Assembly: GCF_016428855.1 (NCBI RefSeq)
Contig: NZ_JAELTN010000012.1
Coordinates: 1-64,000, forward strand
Length of the DNA stretch: 64,000 bases
Direction of reading: 5' to 3'
Source of the DNA: Pedobacter sp. ASV28
GTDB taxonomy: Bacteria; Bacteroidota; Bacteroidia; Sphingobacteriales; Sphingobacteriaceae
Below are positions 7,545 to 15,907 of this stretch, piece after piece. The position numbers were made by a program, and so were the translations under genes. The first letter of the stretch is position 1, and every line of letters starts with the position of its first letter. The notes beneath the pieces are model-generated. The model ran no database searches, was not told where the DNA came from, and was given only the letters and a program-made list of their open reading frames with translations.

Positions 7545-9380
7545 ATGTGTGGAATAATTGGTTACATAGGATGTAGGGATGCTTTCCCTATCCTAATTAG
7601 TGGGTTGCGCAGGTTGGAATACCGGGGGTACGATAGTGCAGGTATAGCCGTTTTGGAACATGGACTTACCGTGATCAAAAAATCAGGCAAGGTAGAGGCT
7701 CTCGAATTGGCATGCAAGGCACATTGCTTAACTGCTACAGTAGGCATAGGTCATACCCGTTGGGCTACACATGGTGTACCTAGCGACGTAAATGCACATC
7801 CACATCTATCGTCAAATAAAAAATTAGCTATCGTACACAACGGTATTATAGAGAACTATGTGGCCTTAAAAGAATCCTTGATGTTAAAGGGGCACAGGTT
7901 TGTGAGTGAAACAGATACAGAAGTTTTGATCCATCTCATTGAAGAAGTGCAGCGAAGAACTAATTTTGACCTGGCCGAAGTGGTAAGGATTGCACTTTCT
8001 CAGGTAACGGGTGCCTATGCTATATTGATCATTGATGAAGATAGCCCCAACAGATTAATTGCAGCACGTAAAGGTAGTCCTTTGGTTATAGGTGTTGGTC
8101 AACAAGAATATTTTATTGCTTCAGATGCCGCTCCTTTAATCGCTTATACCAAGAATATGATTTATCTGAAAGATAATGAAGTGGCCAGTATTACCTATGA
8201 TGGGTTAAATATTTTTAACCTGAATAATATTCCTCAATTTCCTTATATCCAAGAACTGGAGTTGGAAATAGAAGTTTTGGAAAAAGGAGGCTACGAGCAT
8301 TTTATGCTGAAAGAGATCTACGAACAGCCCAGGTCAATCTATGATTGTATGCGGGGAAGGTTATACCCTGAACAGGGACGCATTGCATTAGGGGGAATAG
8401 CTACCTATGACGAAATGCTGAAAACTATAGACCGAATAGTCATCATATCCTGTGGTACCTCATGGCATGCAGGATTAATAGGGGAATATCTGATCGAGAA
8501 ATATGGACGAATACCTGTAGAGGTGGAATATGCATCCGAATTTAGGTATAGAGAATCCATTATTAGAAAAAATGATTTGGTCATCGCCATCTCTCAGTCT
8601 GGAGAAACAGCAGATACACTGGCCGCAATAGATTTGGCAAAAGAAATGGGGGGAATTATTTTTGGCATATGTAATGTTGTCGGCTCTTCTGTAGCTAGAC
8701 ATACGGATGCTGGAATTTATACACATGTTGGGCCAGAGGTAGGAGTAGCTTCTACAAAGGCATTTTCTGGACAGGTAACAGTACTTACAATGTTTGCACT
8801 TTATTTGGCACAATTAAGAGGCACAATGGCCAAAGAGGAGCTTGCCAAGTATATTAGAGAATTGAGCCTACTCCCCAATTATGTTGATGAATGTTTAAAA
8901 TGTGATTCTCAGGTTAGACAAATAGCAGAGAGATTTAAATATGTGAGCGATTGTATTTTTCTTGGAAGAGGAAGTGCTTTTCCGGTAGCCTTGGAAGGGG
9001 CGTTAAAATTAAAAGAGATCTCTTATATTCATGCCGAAGGCTATCCTGCCGCAGAAATGAAACATGGACCCATTGCACTCATTGATGAAGATATGCCTAT
9101 TGTATTTATCGCAACTAACCACTCATACCTAGAAAAGATTGTCAATAATATTCAAGAGGTAAAGGCTAGGAAAGGAAAGGTCATTGCTGTGGTTTCCGAT
9201 ACTTTCACTGAAGTTAAAAATCTGGCCGATGAAATTATCGAAATCCCACATTCGGGTGAGTTCCTGTTACCTATATTGGCCACCATTCCATTACAGTTAT
9301 TGGCTTATCATGTGGCATTGCTTCGAGGTTGCAATGTAGACCAGCCTAGAAATTTGGCAAAGTCGGTTACGGTAGAGTAG
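7545..9380 (+). CDS. glmS: Glutamine--fructose-6-phosphate aminotransferase (isomerizing)
   Basis: A 611-residue enzyme making glucosamine 6-phosphate from fructose 6-phosphate and glutamine, the entry to UDP-GlcNAc. The start is fixed at the ATG at 7545 because the mature protein must begin with the nucleophilic Cys that follows Met (MCGIIGYIG); an upstream in-frame start at 7503 would bury it. N-terminal class II amidotransferase motifs RRLEYRGYDSAGIAV, GHTRWATHG and HNGIIENY are intact, followed by two SIS domains (SCGTSWHAG, SQSGETADTL, HAEGYPAAEMKHGP) and the C-terminal PRNLAKSVTVE tail. Its place beside an amino-sugar cluster makes sense, since UDP-GlcNAc is the precursor. No glmS ribozyme-like leader was recognised. 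Confidence 0.96.
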   Translation: MCGIIGYIGCRDAFPILISGLRRLEYRGYDSAGIAVLEHGLTVIKKSGKVEALELACKAHCLTATVGIGHTRWATHGVPSDVNAHPHLSSNKKLAIVHNGIIENYVALKESLMLKGHRFVSETDTEVLIHLIEEVQRRTNFDLAEVVRIALSQVTGAYAILIIDEDSPNRLIAARKGSPLVIGVGQQEYFIASDAAPLIAYTKNMIYLKDNEVASITYDGLNIFNLNNIPQFPYIQELELEIEVLEKGGYEHFMLKEIYEQPRSIYDCMRGRLYPEQGRIALGGIATYDEMLKTIDRIVIISCGTSWHAGLIGEYLIEKYGRIPVEVEYASEFRYRESIIRKNDLVIAISQSGETADTLAAIDLAKEMGGIIFGICNVVGSSVARHTDAGIYTHVGPEVGVASTKAFSGQVTVLTMFALYLAQLRGTMAKEELAKYIRELSLLPNYVDECLKCDSQVRQIAERFKYVSDCIFLGRGSAFPVALEGALKLKEISYIHAEGYPAAEMKHGPIALIDEDMPIVFIATNHSYLEKIVNNIQEVKARKGKVIAVVSDTFTEVKNLADEIIEIPHSGEFLLPILATIPLQLLAYHVALLRGCNVDQPRNLAKSVTVE

Positions 9381-9481
9381 ATGTTAAAAATAATCGTCAT
9401 CCTAGTTTTGGACTACGGGCAAAAAGCATCGATTATGCTGGCCTTTTGTTTAGTTGTAGCCAATTAAACTCCCTCAAATCG

Positions 9482-9497
9482 TTTTATACGTATAAAA
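9482..9497. promoter_or_regulatory. Perfect 16-bp palindrome, possible operator
   Basis: TTTTATACGTATAAAA is a perfect palindrome in the 280-base gap between glmS and the response regulator gene. It could be a binding site for a dimeric regulator. No binding protein can be named. The rest of the gap is AT-rich without a clear terminator. Confidence 0.35.
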
Positions 9498-9660
9498 AGC
9501 TAAAATAAACGCTCAAAATAAGTTTTTTTAACATTTCGATAATGGGCAGATTATCAAATTCCTCCTTTCCTTGCTCTTTGATAACTAAAAGCTTTCAATT
9601 TCTTCAGTATATGGGCAGGGTATGATCTGCTCCTATGCTGTGAAGATTAATTTTTAACAA

Positions 9661-10305
9661 ATGCTAAAAATCCTTATTGCAGAATCGCAACTTATCGTTC
9701 GTGAAAGATTGAAACTATTGTTAGCTGGACAAAGTACCATCAAAATAGTATTGGAAACCTCAATTGGACAAGAGTTGTTAGATCAACTGCTGACAGGTGT
9801 TGCGCTTGATCTGGTCCTTTCTGGTTGGCATAATGGGGATAAGGGCGAGCTGCAGTGGCTCAGGGACGCCAAAAAATATAGGCCAGCGCTACCCGTTTTA
9901 CTTTTAACCATGAAAACCAATGATGAAAATATCCGTCAGGCATTTTTAGCGGGTGCATCTGGTTATTTATTGAGCAATATCTGTTTAGATGAACTGCTTT
10001 TTGCAATTAGGCATGTGGCCAGGGGAGGTGTATATCTATCAAGTCAGTTGTCACTCGAATTGATCAATCGGCTTCCGGGTAAACTTGGCGATAATGTAGC
10101 TGTTAAGCCAGGGTTGTATACGGAAGAGGAAATTCGCTTACTACAGGCCCTGGCTGATGGTGATAGCAATCAGGTAATTGCAGAAAAGTTCTTTTTGAGT
10201 AAACGTAGCATAGAAGGCCAACGTGCATTACTGATCAAAAAGGCTGGAGTAGCCAATACTGCAGCCCTCATTAGGTTTGCCTGTATGAACGGTTTGGTGG
10301 TATAA
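9661..10305 (+). CDS. NarL/LuxR-type response regulator with degenerate receiver
   Basis: A 214-residue protein with the fold pattern of NarL-type regulators: receiver about 1-120 and a LuxR-type HTH about 148-212 (EEEIRLLQALADGDSNQVIA, then KRSIEGQRALLIKKAGV). The phosphorylation chemistry appears lost. The acidic pair after beta-1 is Glu8-Ser9, the phospho-acceptor Asp position reads Gly55 (DLVLSGW), and the conserved Lys after beta-5 is Ser105 (GYLLSN). It is therefore expected to act without phosphotransfer, as other atypical receivers do. No kinase gene lies next to it. A strong terminator follows. Confidence 0.8.
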   Translation: MLKILIAESQLIVRERLKLLLAGQSTIKIVLETSIGQELLDQLLTGVALDLVLSGWHNGDKGELQWLRDAKKYRPALPVLLLTMKTNDENIRQAFLAGASGYLLSNICLDELLFAIRHVARGGVYLSSQLSLELINRLPGKLGDNVAVKPGLYTEEEIRLLQALADGDSNQVIAEKFFLSKRSIEGQRALLIKKAGVANTAALIRFACMNGLVV

Positions 10306-10397
10306 GTCCATTTAGAGTTTTTTTTAAAAAAAACTTACCAATAGGATAACCTAATCTTCACCATCTATTTATAAGCTGTCTATTTTTTGTTTGTTTG

Positions 10398-10425
10398 GGC
10401 CCCGACGAGAGTTGGGGCCTTTTTT
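10398..10425 (+). terminator. Intrinsic terminator after the orphan response regulator
   Basis: GGCCCC (10398-10403) pairs with GGGGCC (10414-10419) across a ten-base loop and is followed directly by six T. It lies 93 bases after the response regulator stop and 71 bases before the sulfatase start. Confidence 0.8.
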
Positions 10426-10495
10426 GTTCGGTTTTTTCCTAAACTTTAGAAGGGTTGATTGCATTTTATAGCTTTTTTTATAACTTAGATCACCT

Positions 10496-12556
10496 ATGAA
10501 ATTCAAAAATAAAATTCTTAATGTACTACTGCTTTTATCGATTTGTAGTTCTATTTACGCACAGCAGCCCAAAAGAAAACCTAATATTATCTTTATTCTA
10601 ACAGATGATTTGGGCTATGGTGATGTAGGTATATTCTTTCAAAACTATAGGGCAAAGCTTTCAAAGCCTTTCCAGCTTACGCCGAACCTTAATCAAATGG
10701 CAGCAAATGGGGCCATGTTGCTCAATAGCTATGCAGCAGCGCCAGTTTGTGCACCTTCAAGAGCTTCCTTGCTATTGGGACAAAGTCAAGGTCACGCCAA
10801 TATTAGGGATAATCAGTTTGATAAGGCATTGGCAGATAATTATACCTTGGGAAATGTGTTGCAAAAGGCGGGCTACAAAACAGCTGTTATTGGTAAGTGG
10901 GGCTTACAGGGAGAAGGAAAGCCAGAAAACTGGATAGCACATCCATTAAATAGGGGCTTCGATTATTTTTATGGCTACATGCGTCATGAAGACGGTCATG
11001 AGCATTACCCCAAAGAAGGAATTTATCGGGGCAAAAAAGAGGTGTATGAAAATAGGACAGAGTTAGCCGGCCATCTGGATAAATGCTATACTGGAGATTT
11101 ATGGACAGCCGTAGCTAAACGTTGGATTGTAGAACATCGGCAAAAAAATAATGACCAGCCATTTTTTATATACTTGTCTTACGACACCCCACATGCGGTT
11201 TTAGAATTGCCTACTCAGGCTTATCCTGATGGAGGTGGTTTGAATGGTGGTATACAATGGCTGGGCAAATCAGGACAGATGATCAATACGGCAAAGGGCT
11301 TACCAGATTCATGGATGGACCCAGACTACGCCAGTGCTACTTACGATCATGACCAAAATCCATTGACCCCTCAAATACCTTGGCCAGATACCTATAAACG
11401 TTATGCAACCTCCACTAAAAGGATAGATGCACAGGTAGGGGATCTATTGAAACTGTTGTCAGACCTTAAAATTGATGAACAGACCATAGTAGTGTTTACT
11501 TCAGATAACGGTCCTTCCAACGAGGCCTATCTACCTAAGCCTCATGTACCATTTGCCGCTAATTTTTTCGAAAGCTTTGGCCCATTTAATGGCATAAAGA
11601 GAGATGTGCTGGAAGGAGGTTTAAGAACACCAACCATTGTACAGTGGGCAAAGCACATTGCTCCAAATTCAATAGTCGGCCATCCCAATATTTCCTATGA
11701 TTGGATGCCAACTTTTACACATGCGGCTGGACTGTCTGCACCCAGCGTAGCAGATGGCGTGTCTTTACTGCCATCTCTACTAAAGAAAAATAAACAAAGA
11801 GAAAGCCTTATTTATGTTGAATACGAGCAAAATGGTAAAACACCAAACTATCCTGAATTTGCATTGAACAATAGAAATAGGACAAGAAATCAGATGCAAA
11901 TGTTAAGAGTTGGTAATACGGTTGGGATAAGATATGATATCAAATCGGGACAGGAAGATTTTGAACTTTATGATATTGTTAATGACCAGGGGCAGGCAAA
12001 AAAGATGGCTTCTTCTAAGAAAAATATAGCCTTGCAAGAACAACTTAAAGAAAAGGCCATGCAAGTTAGGATGGTAAATAAGAGTGCACCCAGACCATAT
12101 GACGAAGATTTTGTTCCTGGGAATAAAGTAGCTAAATTGAAAAGCGGTTTAGAGTTGAAAACTTATAGAGATCTGGCGAGCTGGGTGCCAAATACAACAG
12201 ATTTGAAAGAGTTGGCCAGTCAAAAGGTCGAAAATATGAATTTGGTTGCCAATCAGATGAATGCAAATGTCTATGAATTTAAAGGCTATCTTAAAATAGA
12301 TCAAGCAGCTAGCTATACTTTTTTCCTGAAAACTTCAGGTAAAGCTTTTTTTAGAATACACGAAGCCGCAGTAATTGACGCAGATTATAACTATGTTAAA
12401 AATACAGAACTCTATCATAGCATAAAGCTAAAAAAAGGATACCATCAGGTGAAATTAACCATAAAGTTAGACCACCCATCCGATCAGTTTGAGCTGATGT
12501 GGTCAGCTGCAGATCTAAAGAAACAAGTTATTGATCCTCGCCTTTGGTATTATTAA
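10496..12556 (+). CDS. Exported sulfatase with C-terminal PA14-like domain
   Basis: A 686-residue S1-family sulfatase. An N-terminal signal peptide (hydrophobic 8-20, cut near YAQQ) is followed by PNIIFILTDDLGYGDVG with metal-binding Asp37-Asp38, and the formylglycine site Cys85 in CAPSRASLLLGQ (C-x-P-x-R). Further motifs: VIGKWGLQG, FIYLSYDTPH and VVFTSDNGPS. Because the site is Cys-type it needs a radical-SAM or FGE maturase, not seen here. After the sulfatase domain the last 140 residues resemble a PA14-type beta domain (YEFKGYLKIDQAASYTFFLK), often carbohydrate-binding. It probably removes sulfate esters from polysaccharides in the periplasm; the substrate is unknown. It stands alone, with a terminator after it. 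Confidence 0.9.
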   Translation: MKFKNKILNVLLLLSICSSIYAQQPKRKPNIIFILTDDLGYGDVGIFFQNYRAKLSKPFQLTPNLNQMAANGAMLLNSYAAAPVCAPSRASLLLGQSQGHANIRDNQFDKALADNYTLGNVLQKAGYKTAVIGKWGLQGEGKPENWIAHPLNRGFDYFYGYMRHEDGHEHYPKEGIYRGKKEVYENRTELAGHLDKCYTGDLWTAVAKRWIVEHRQKNNDQPFFIYLSYDTPHAVLELPTQAYPDGGGLNGGIQWLGKSGQMINTAKGLPDSWMDPDYASATYDHDQNPLTPQIPWPDTYKRYATSTKRIDAQVGDLLKLLSDLKIDEQTIVVFTSDNGPSNEAYLPKPHVPFAANFFESFGPFNGIKRDVLEGGLRTPTIVQWAKHIAPNSIVGHPNISYDWMPTFTHAAGLSAPSVADGVSLLPSLLKKNKQRESLIYVEYEQNGKTPNYPEFALNNRNRTRNQMQMLRVGNTVGIRYDIKSGQEDFELYDIVNDQGQAKKMASSKKNIALQEQLKEKAMQVRMVNKSAPRPYDEDFVPGNKVAKLKSGLELKTYRDLASWVPNTTDLKELASQKVENMNLVANQMNANVYEFKGYLKIDQAASYTFFLKTSGKAFFRIHEAAVIDADYNYVKNTELYHSIKLKKGYHQVKLTIKLDHPSDQFELMWSAADLKKQVIDPRLWYY

Positions 12557-12640
12557 TGGAAAGCCTAGAGGTTTGATTGCGCCATTGGTATAAAGTATTT
12601 CGGTCTTTAAGTGTTGTTAATCGATTTCAGGTTAAAAAAT

Positions 12641-12669
12641 AAAGCCTTCAAGGTTAGTTGAAGGCTTTT
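12641..12669 (+). terminator. Intrinsic terminator after the sulfatase
   Basis: A perfect 11-bp stem, AAAGCCTTCAA with TTGAAGGCTTT, around loop GGTTAG, ending in TTTT. On the minus strand the hairpin is followed by a T-rich run (complement of TTAAAAAATAAAG), so it may also stop transcripts from the convergent gene that ends at 12741. Confidence 0.8.
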
Positions 12670-12740
12670 GATGACCCATTGATTCGAGACAATAAGGGCA
12701 ATCATGGAGAGCTATGATTTTAGTAAGGTATGGCTATGGT

Positions 12741-13475
12741 TTAAAGTATGGCTAGTAAATTAATGTTGGCTTCTTTTCTTCTGTACAACTCATTGATCAT
12801 ATCATTTTCCCTCATTCTTACCGCCCATGCAGGTCTAAGTTCAAAATAACGTAAGCGGGTAAACATTTTGTTGCCGCCCCAAGTCAGCCCAATAGATTCG
12901 CCTAATTTGGCCACTTTATCATATAATATAGGGTGATCACGATATTTTAATTCTCCAAGTGCATTGCTTTCGTAGATGCCTACGCCAAATGCAAGGCCGA
13001 AGTTGTGGTAATTTAAATTGATATCACCTTGTTCAAAATCTTGTCTTACTATGGTGCTGTTGACCTCATTTTGATGTACATGGACTACTGTAGACCTGTT
13101 GGTCAGTCTGATATAAATACCATTTTCTGAACAAATATTGATCAACTCTTTGGCGAAAGGAATCAATTCCAAAGGCATAAGATCGAGCACTTCTTCATTA
13201 TATGAATCGATGAACATCGTCCTTCCAATAGATTTTTTATCCTCTGCTATTAATAATTGATGTAAACCATCCCATGTTTTAAAGCCCGCTTGGCCTGTAG
13301 GTCTGATATTCAGCTTTTGTTGTATGGCCTTAATAATAGCCTTAACGCTGGTTTGGTGAGGCTGGGAAGCGAATACAAGACTATAGATACCAACCCATGT
13401 TTTTACCCCAGCAACTCCGTCAACTGTTAATCCCGCTTTGCGTTGTAATGTTTTTATTTTGCTGGTATAGTTCAT
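12741..13475 (-). CDS. Peptidoglycan-binding protein with degenerate M15-like peptidase domain
   Basis: A 244-residue protein with no signal peptide. Two short peptidoglycan-binding-like repeats come first: IKTLQRKAGLTVDGVAGVKT at about 7-26 and IQQKLNIRPTGQAGFKTWDG at about 51-70. The C-terminal half aligns by motif with M15 L-Ala-D-Glu endolysin peptidases (the NYHNFGLAF stretch, VAKLGESIGLTWGG, and a final RYFEL). The zinc site is broken: in H-x-x-G-x-A-x-D the His157 remains but the Asp is Gly164, and the last His is Tyr210. It is likely a non-catalytic cell-wall-binding protein. Such endolysin-type proteins occur in phage remnants, but no phage genes are around it. Confidence 0.65.
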   Translation of the reverse strand: MNYTSKIKTLQRKAGLTVDGVAGVKTWVGIYSLVFASQPHQTSVKAIIKAIQQKLNIRPTGQAGFKTWDGLHQLLIAEDKKSIGRTMFIDSYNEEVLDLMPLELIPFAKELINICSENGIYIRLTNRSTVVHVHQNEVNSTIVRQDFEQGDINLNYHNFGLAFGVGIYESNALGELKYRDHPILYDKVAKLGESIGLTWGGNKMFTRLRYFELRPAWAVRMRENDMINELYRRKEANINLLAIL

Positions 13476-13875
13476 CTCGTTTTACTTTTGTTGTTAAAAT
13501 CTTGTAGTTGGGCCTTGTCATGAAATAGGTCGCATGCATGACGTCAGCAAGAGCTAAATGACGAAAAAAGATCCAATTAAGATAGCGTGGTTTTGCCTGT
13601 AATGTCAATCAGGTGTTTTCGCTTAGTGGTATAGGTAAAAATACCTGGTTGGAAAAATATCGGAAAGGAAAGATGGGGTAATGAAAGTTATGGGATTTCC
13701 GAAATTATACAAATAATTAAGTATATAAACTAAAAAATCTCATATTCTAGATATGAGGTAGTTGTTTTCAATATGCTTCCAGATAGGTCCTTATGTTATC
13801 AGAATGGCAAGGTTTCTTAACTTAACGATGTGGATAGCTAGTTAGCTTGGGCTTGGCGTCTTCGCCAAACATTCT
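13476..13875. other. Intergenic region, no gene supported
   Basis: About 400 bases between two minus-strand genes. An overlapping frame of 62 codons at 13420-13608 has no recognisable protein character and mostly covers the upstream region of the M15-like gene. The only structure found is the terminator at 13732-13757. The remainder is AT-rich and should hold the promoter of the 12741-13475 gene, but no clear element was found. Confidence 0.5.
13732..13757 (-). terminator. Intrinsic terminator of the 13876-14541 response regulator
   Basis: On the minus strand CTCATAT pairs with ATATGAG around a five-base loop and is followed after one base by six T (complement of 13732-13737). It lies 118 bases downstream of the response regulator stop. 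Confidence 0.6.
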
Positions 13876-14541
13876 TTAATGAGAAAAAGTATCCAGGTCG
13901 ATGAGTTTATGTTTTAAGGCATATAGTACAAGCCCTGCCGTATTCCGATTTCCCGTTTTTAAAAGCAGATTGTTTCGATGCCCTTCCACAGTACGGTTAC
14001 TTAGAAATAGTTTTTCGGCAATTTCGTTACTGTTATACTGCTTGCAAATTAACTCGAGTACTTCTTTTTCTCTCGGTGTTAAATTATGGCTTTCAAATAC
14101 CATGGGTAGGCTTTTTTTTACCAGGCCTTTTCGCATCACCTCTAACATGGGCAGGGTAAAGTAGAAATCGTTATTGAAAACTTCGATAATAGCCTTTTCT
14201 ACTTCCTCTGGTTCTGCATTTTTGGCCAAGTAACCATTTGCACCCGCTTGGATAGTGGCCAATATATAGTTTTCGGCTTCGTGTATGGTTAAGATGATGA
14301 CCTTGATAGCCTCATGATTTTCTTTCAGGATCTTTAATGTTTCCAAACCATTTAAATTTGGCATGGAGAGGTCAAGAAGAATAACATCCGGCGGCTCTTG
14401 TACATTACCTAGCAGATCTAATAAATGCTGTCCGTCTTCGGCCTCAAAAATGAGATGCATATTTTCAAATGAATTGACAAGAGCTGCCATTCCTTTTCTG
14501 AAAAGCTTTTGATCATCGGCTATGGCAACATTAATATGCAT
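13876..14541 (-). CDS. NarL/LuxR-type response regulator
   Basis: A 221-residue two-domain regulator. The receiver has Asp9-Asp10, phospho-acceptor Asp57 in DVILLDLSMPNLNG, Thr in ILTIHE and Lys in GYLAKN, so it is expected to be phosphorylated. The C-terminal LuxR HTH reads LTPREKEVLELICKQYNSNE, then SNRTVEGHRNNLLLKTGNRN. The divergent genes from 14656 end with a HisKA_3 histidine kinase (15908-16720), which is the natural partner. Target genes are unknown; the divergent promoter region is one candidate. Confidence 0.92.
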   Translation of the reverse strand: MHINVAIADDQKLFRKGMAALVNSFENMHLIFEAEDGQHLLDLLGNVQEPPDVILLDLSMPNLNGLETLKILKENHEAIKVIILTIHEAENYILATIQAGANGYLAKNAEPEEVEKAIIEVFNNDFYFTLPMLEVMRKGLVKKSLPMVFESHNLTPREKEVLELICKQYNSNEIAEKLFLSNRTVEGHRNNLLLKTGNRNTAGLVLYALKHKLIDLDTFSH

Positions 14542-14581
14542 ATTTTAAAAATAATAGGTTGAAAATATAAAAAATGTACGC

Positions 14582-14589
14582 CAAATATA
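14582..14589 (-). promoter_or_regulatory. Bacteroidota-type promoter -7 element of the response regulator
   Basis: On the minus strand the bases read TATATTTG, an exact TAnnTTTG element, 40 bases before the start codon at 14541. A TTTG-like -33 element at the usual 18-21-base spacing was not found, so only the -7 box is supported. Confidence 0.4.
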
Positions 14590-14655
14590 CATAATGTTGA
14601 TTTTTTCTTAGATTCGACAAAAAATAACCTAATCAACAATTTTAAAAAAAAAGCA

Positions 14656-15072
14656 ATGAAATCAACAATTAATGTTCCTACCGTTCCGCTCCAAGAAGCC
14701 ATTGATAGGGTAGCACGTTTTAGAAAGCAAATACAGACAGCTGCTCAAGTGCCTGAAGAAAATATCCCGAGAGCTATTTTTATTCCCATAGCAGATATTA
14801 TGGCTATCATTGATAAGTTTCAGACTATAGATGCAGAAGGAAACATCCATAGTGCCATAAGAGGTGTACGTGCATATTTTGCTGTAAAAGAAGGGGACGA
14901 AGATTTGCCAGATGATATTACAGCGCTTATTGTTCCTGTAGATGTAAAAGGAAATGATATTATTGCTACAAATAATGGCTTGAAAGATGATGTAGATGAT
15001 AGCGATATCTATGATTTTACGAAGCCTTGCCCATCTTATTGTGATCCAAACAGTCCATTATTTATTCAATAA
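14656..15072 (+). CDS. Conserved-looking protein of unknown function, two-component neighbour
   Basis: A 138-residue soluble protein without signal peptide or membrane helix. An N-terminal amphipathic helix (VPLQEAIDRVARFRKQIQTA) precedes a mixed alpha/beta region with RAIFIPIADIMAIIDKF and AIRGVRAYFAVKEGDEDLPD. The tail is acidic and Cys-containing (FTKPCPSYCDPNSP). The family is not recognised. Its stop codon overlaps the start of the 7-TM gene, so the two are translationally coupled, and both lie between a response regulator and a histidine kinase. A role in that signalling pathway is inference. Confidence 0.75.
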   Translation: MKSTINVPTVPLQEAIDRVARFRKQIQTAAQVPEENIPRAIFIPIADIMAIIDKFQTIDAEGNIHSAIRGVRAYFAVKEGDEDLPDDITALIVPVDVKGNDIIATNNGLKDDVDDSDIYDFTKPCPSYCDPNSPLFIQ

Positions 15073-15722
15073 TGCCGCATGATATTATTTCAGGATACAT
15101 TGTTCCCTTAAGTATCCTTTTACCCATTGGCATGTTTATATTCCGGTATAGGCATGCCAATATGGAAAGTAAGTTATTGTTTTACTATCTTATTGTGGCG
15201 GGTTTGATCAATCTGACTGCAATTGGGCTGGTAAAATTTCGAATGAGCAATCTTCCGTTACTACATATTTATACCATTGTAGAAACTACCTTTTTTATGG
15301 CGTATTTTAGGCTGATTTTTGAAAGTAAGAAAATAAAGAGGTTCTTGACAGTGGTAATGATCGGTTTTCCTATTCTTTGTATCTTGAATTTCCTATTTAT
15401 CCAAGATCTTTTTACTTACAATACGTATACCAGGCCATTAGAGGCGGTGATTATTACCTTTGTATGTTTATTGTATTTTTATAAGAGTGGTTTTACAGAA
15501 AACTGGTTAAATAACCCTATAAATTGGTTGAATATGGGGATTATGATATACTTTCCTGCGGCCAGTATCATTTTTATTCTTTCTAATTATTTTGTTTTTG
15601 TACTGCATAACTATAAAATGGCCAATGTCATTTGGGATGTTCATTCCATTTTGGTCTTGTTAATGTATCTGCTTTGGGCAAAGGGCTTTAGCTTGATCAG
15701 AAAGTCGGCCATTGGGAAGTAA
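15072..15722 (+). CDS. Seven-transmembrane-helix protein of unknown function
   Basis: A 216-residue integral membrane protein with about seven hydrophobic helices (roughly 7-25, 32-50, 62-80, 90-108, 120-138, 150-172, 185-203) and short charged loops. There is no catalytic motif. The start overlaps the previous stop (TAATG), giving tight coupling. A histidine kinase with only one short membrane helix follows 185 bases later, so this protein could be its membrane sensor partner; that is inference from order only. Confidence 0.8.
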   Translation: MPHDIISGYIVPLSILLPIGMFIFRYRHANMESKLLFYYLIVAGLINLTAIGLVKFRMSNLPLLHIYTIVETTFFMAYFRLIFESKKIKRFLTVVMIGFPILCILNFLFIQDLFTYNTYTRPLEAVIITFVCLLYFYKSGFTENWLNNPINWLNMGIMIYFPAASIIFILSNYFVFVLHNYKMANVIWDVHSILVLLMYLLWAKGFSLIRKSAIGK

Positions 15723-15907
15723 CTTATATGTGCCCGTAAGTATATATTATAACTCGAGCTACTTCTTTACTGGCTTTGTTGCATTTATACTTTTCAATTA
15801 CCTATTTTGGTCGATGGAAATAGGAGGCAATTTAATGGCTTAAAAAGTTCATGTTATTTTGTCACTGTTAACGCATTTATTTTGGACAAAAGTTTTTAGT
15901 AAAAAAG

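Noticed and set aside
13420..13608. Minus-strand 62-codon frame upstream of the M15-like gene
   Set aside because: It overlaps the start of the real gene, has random composition and no domain.
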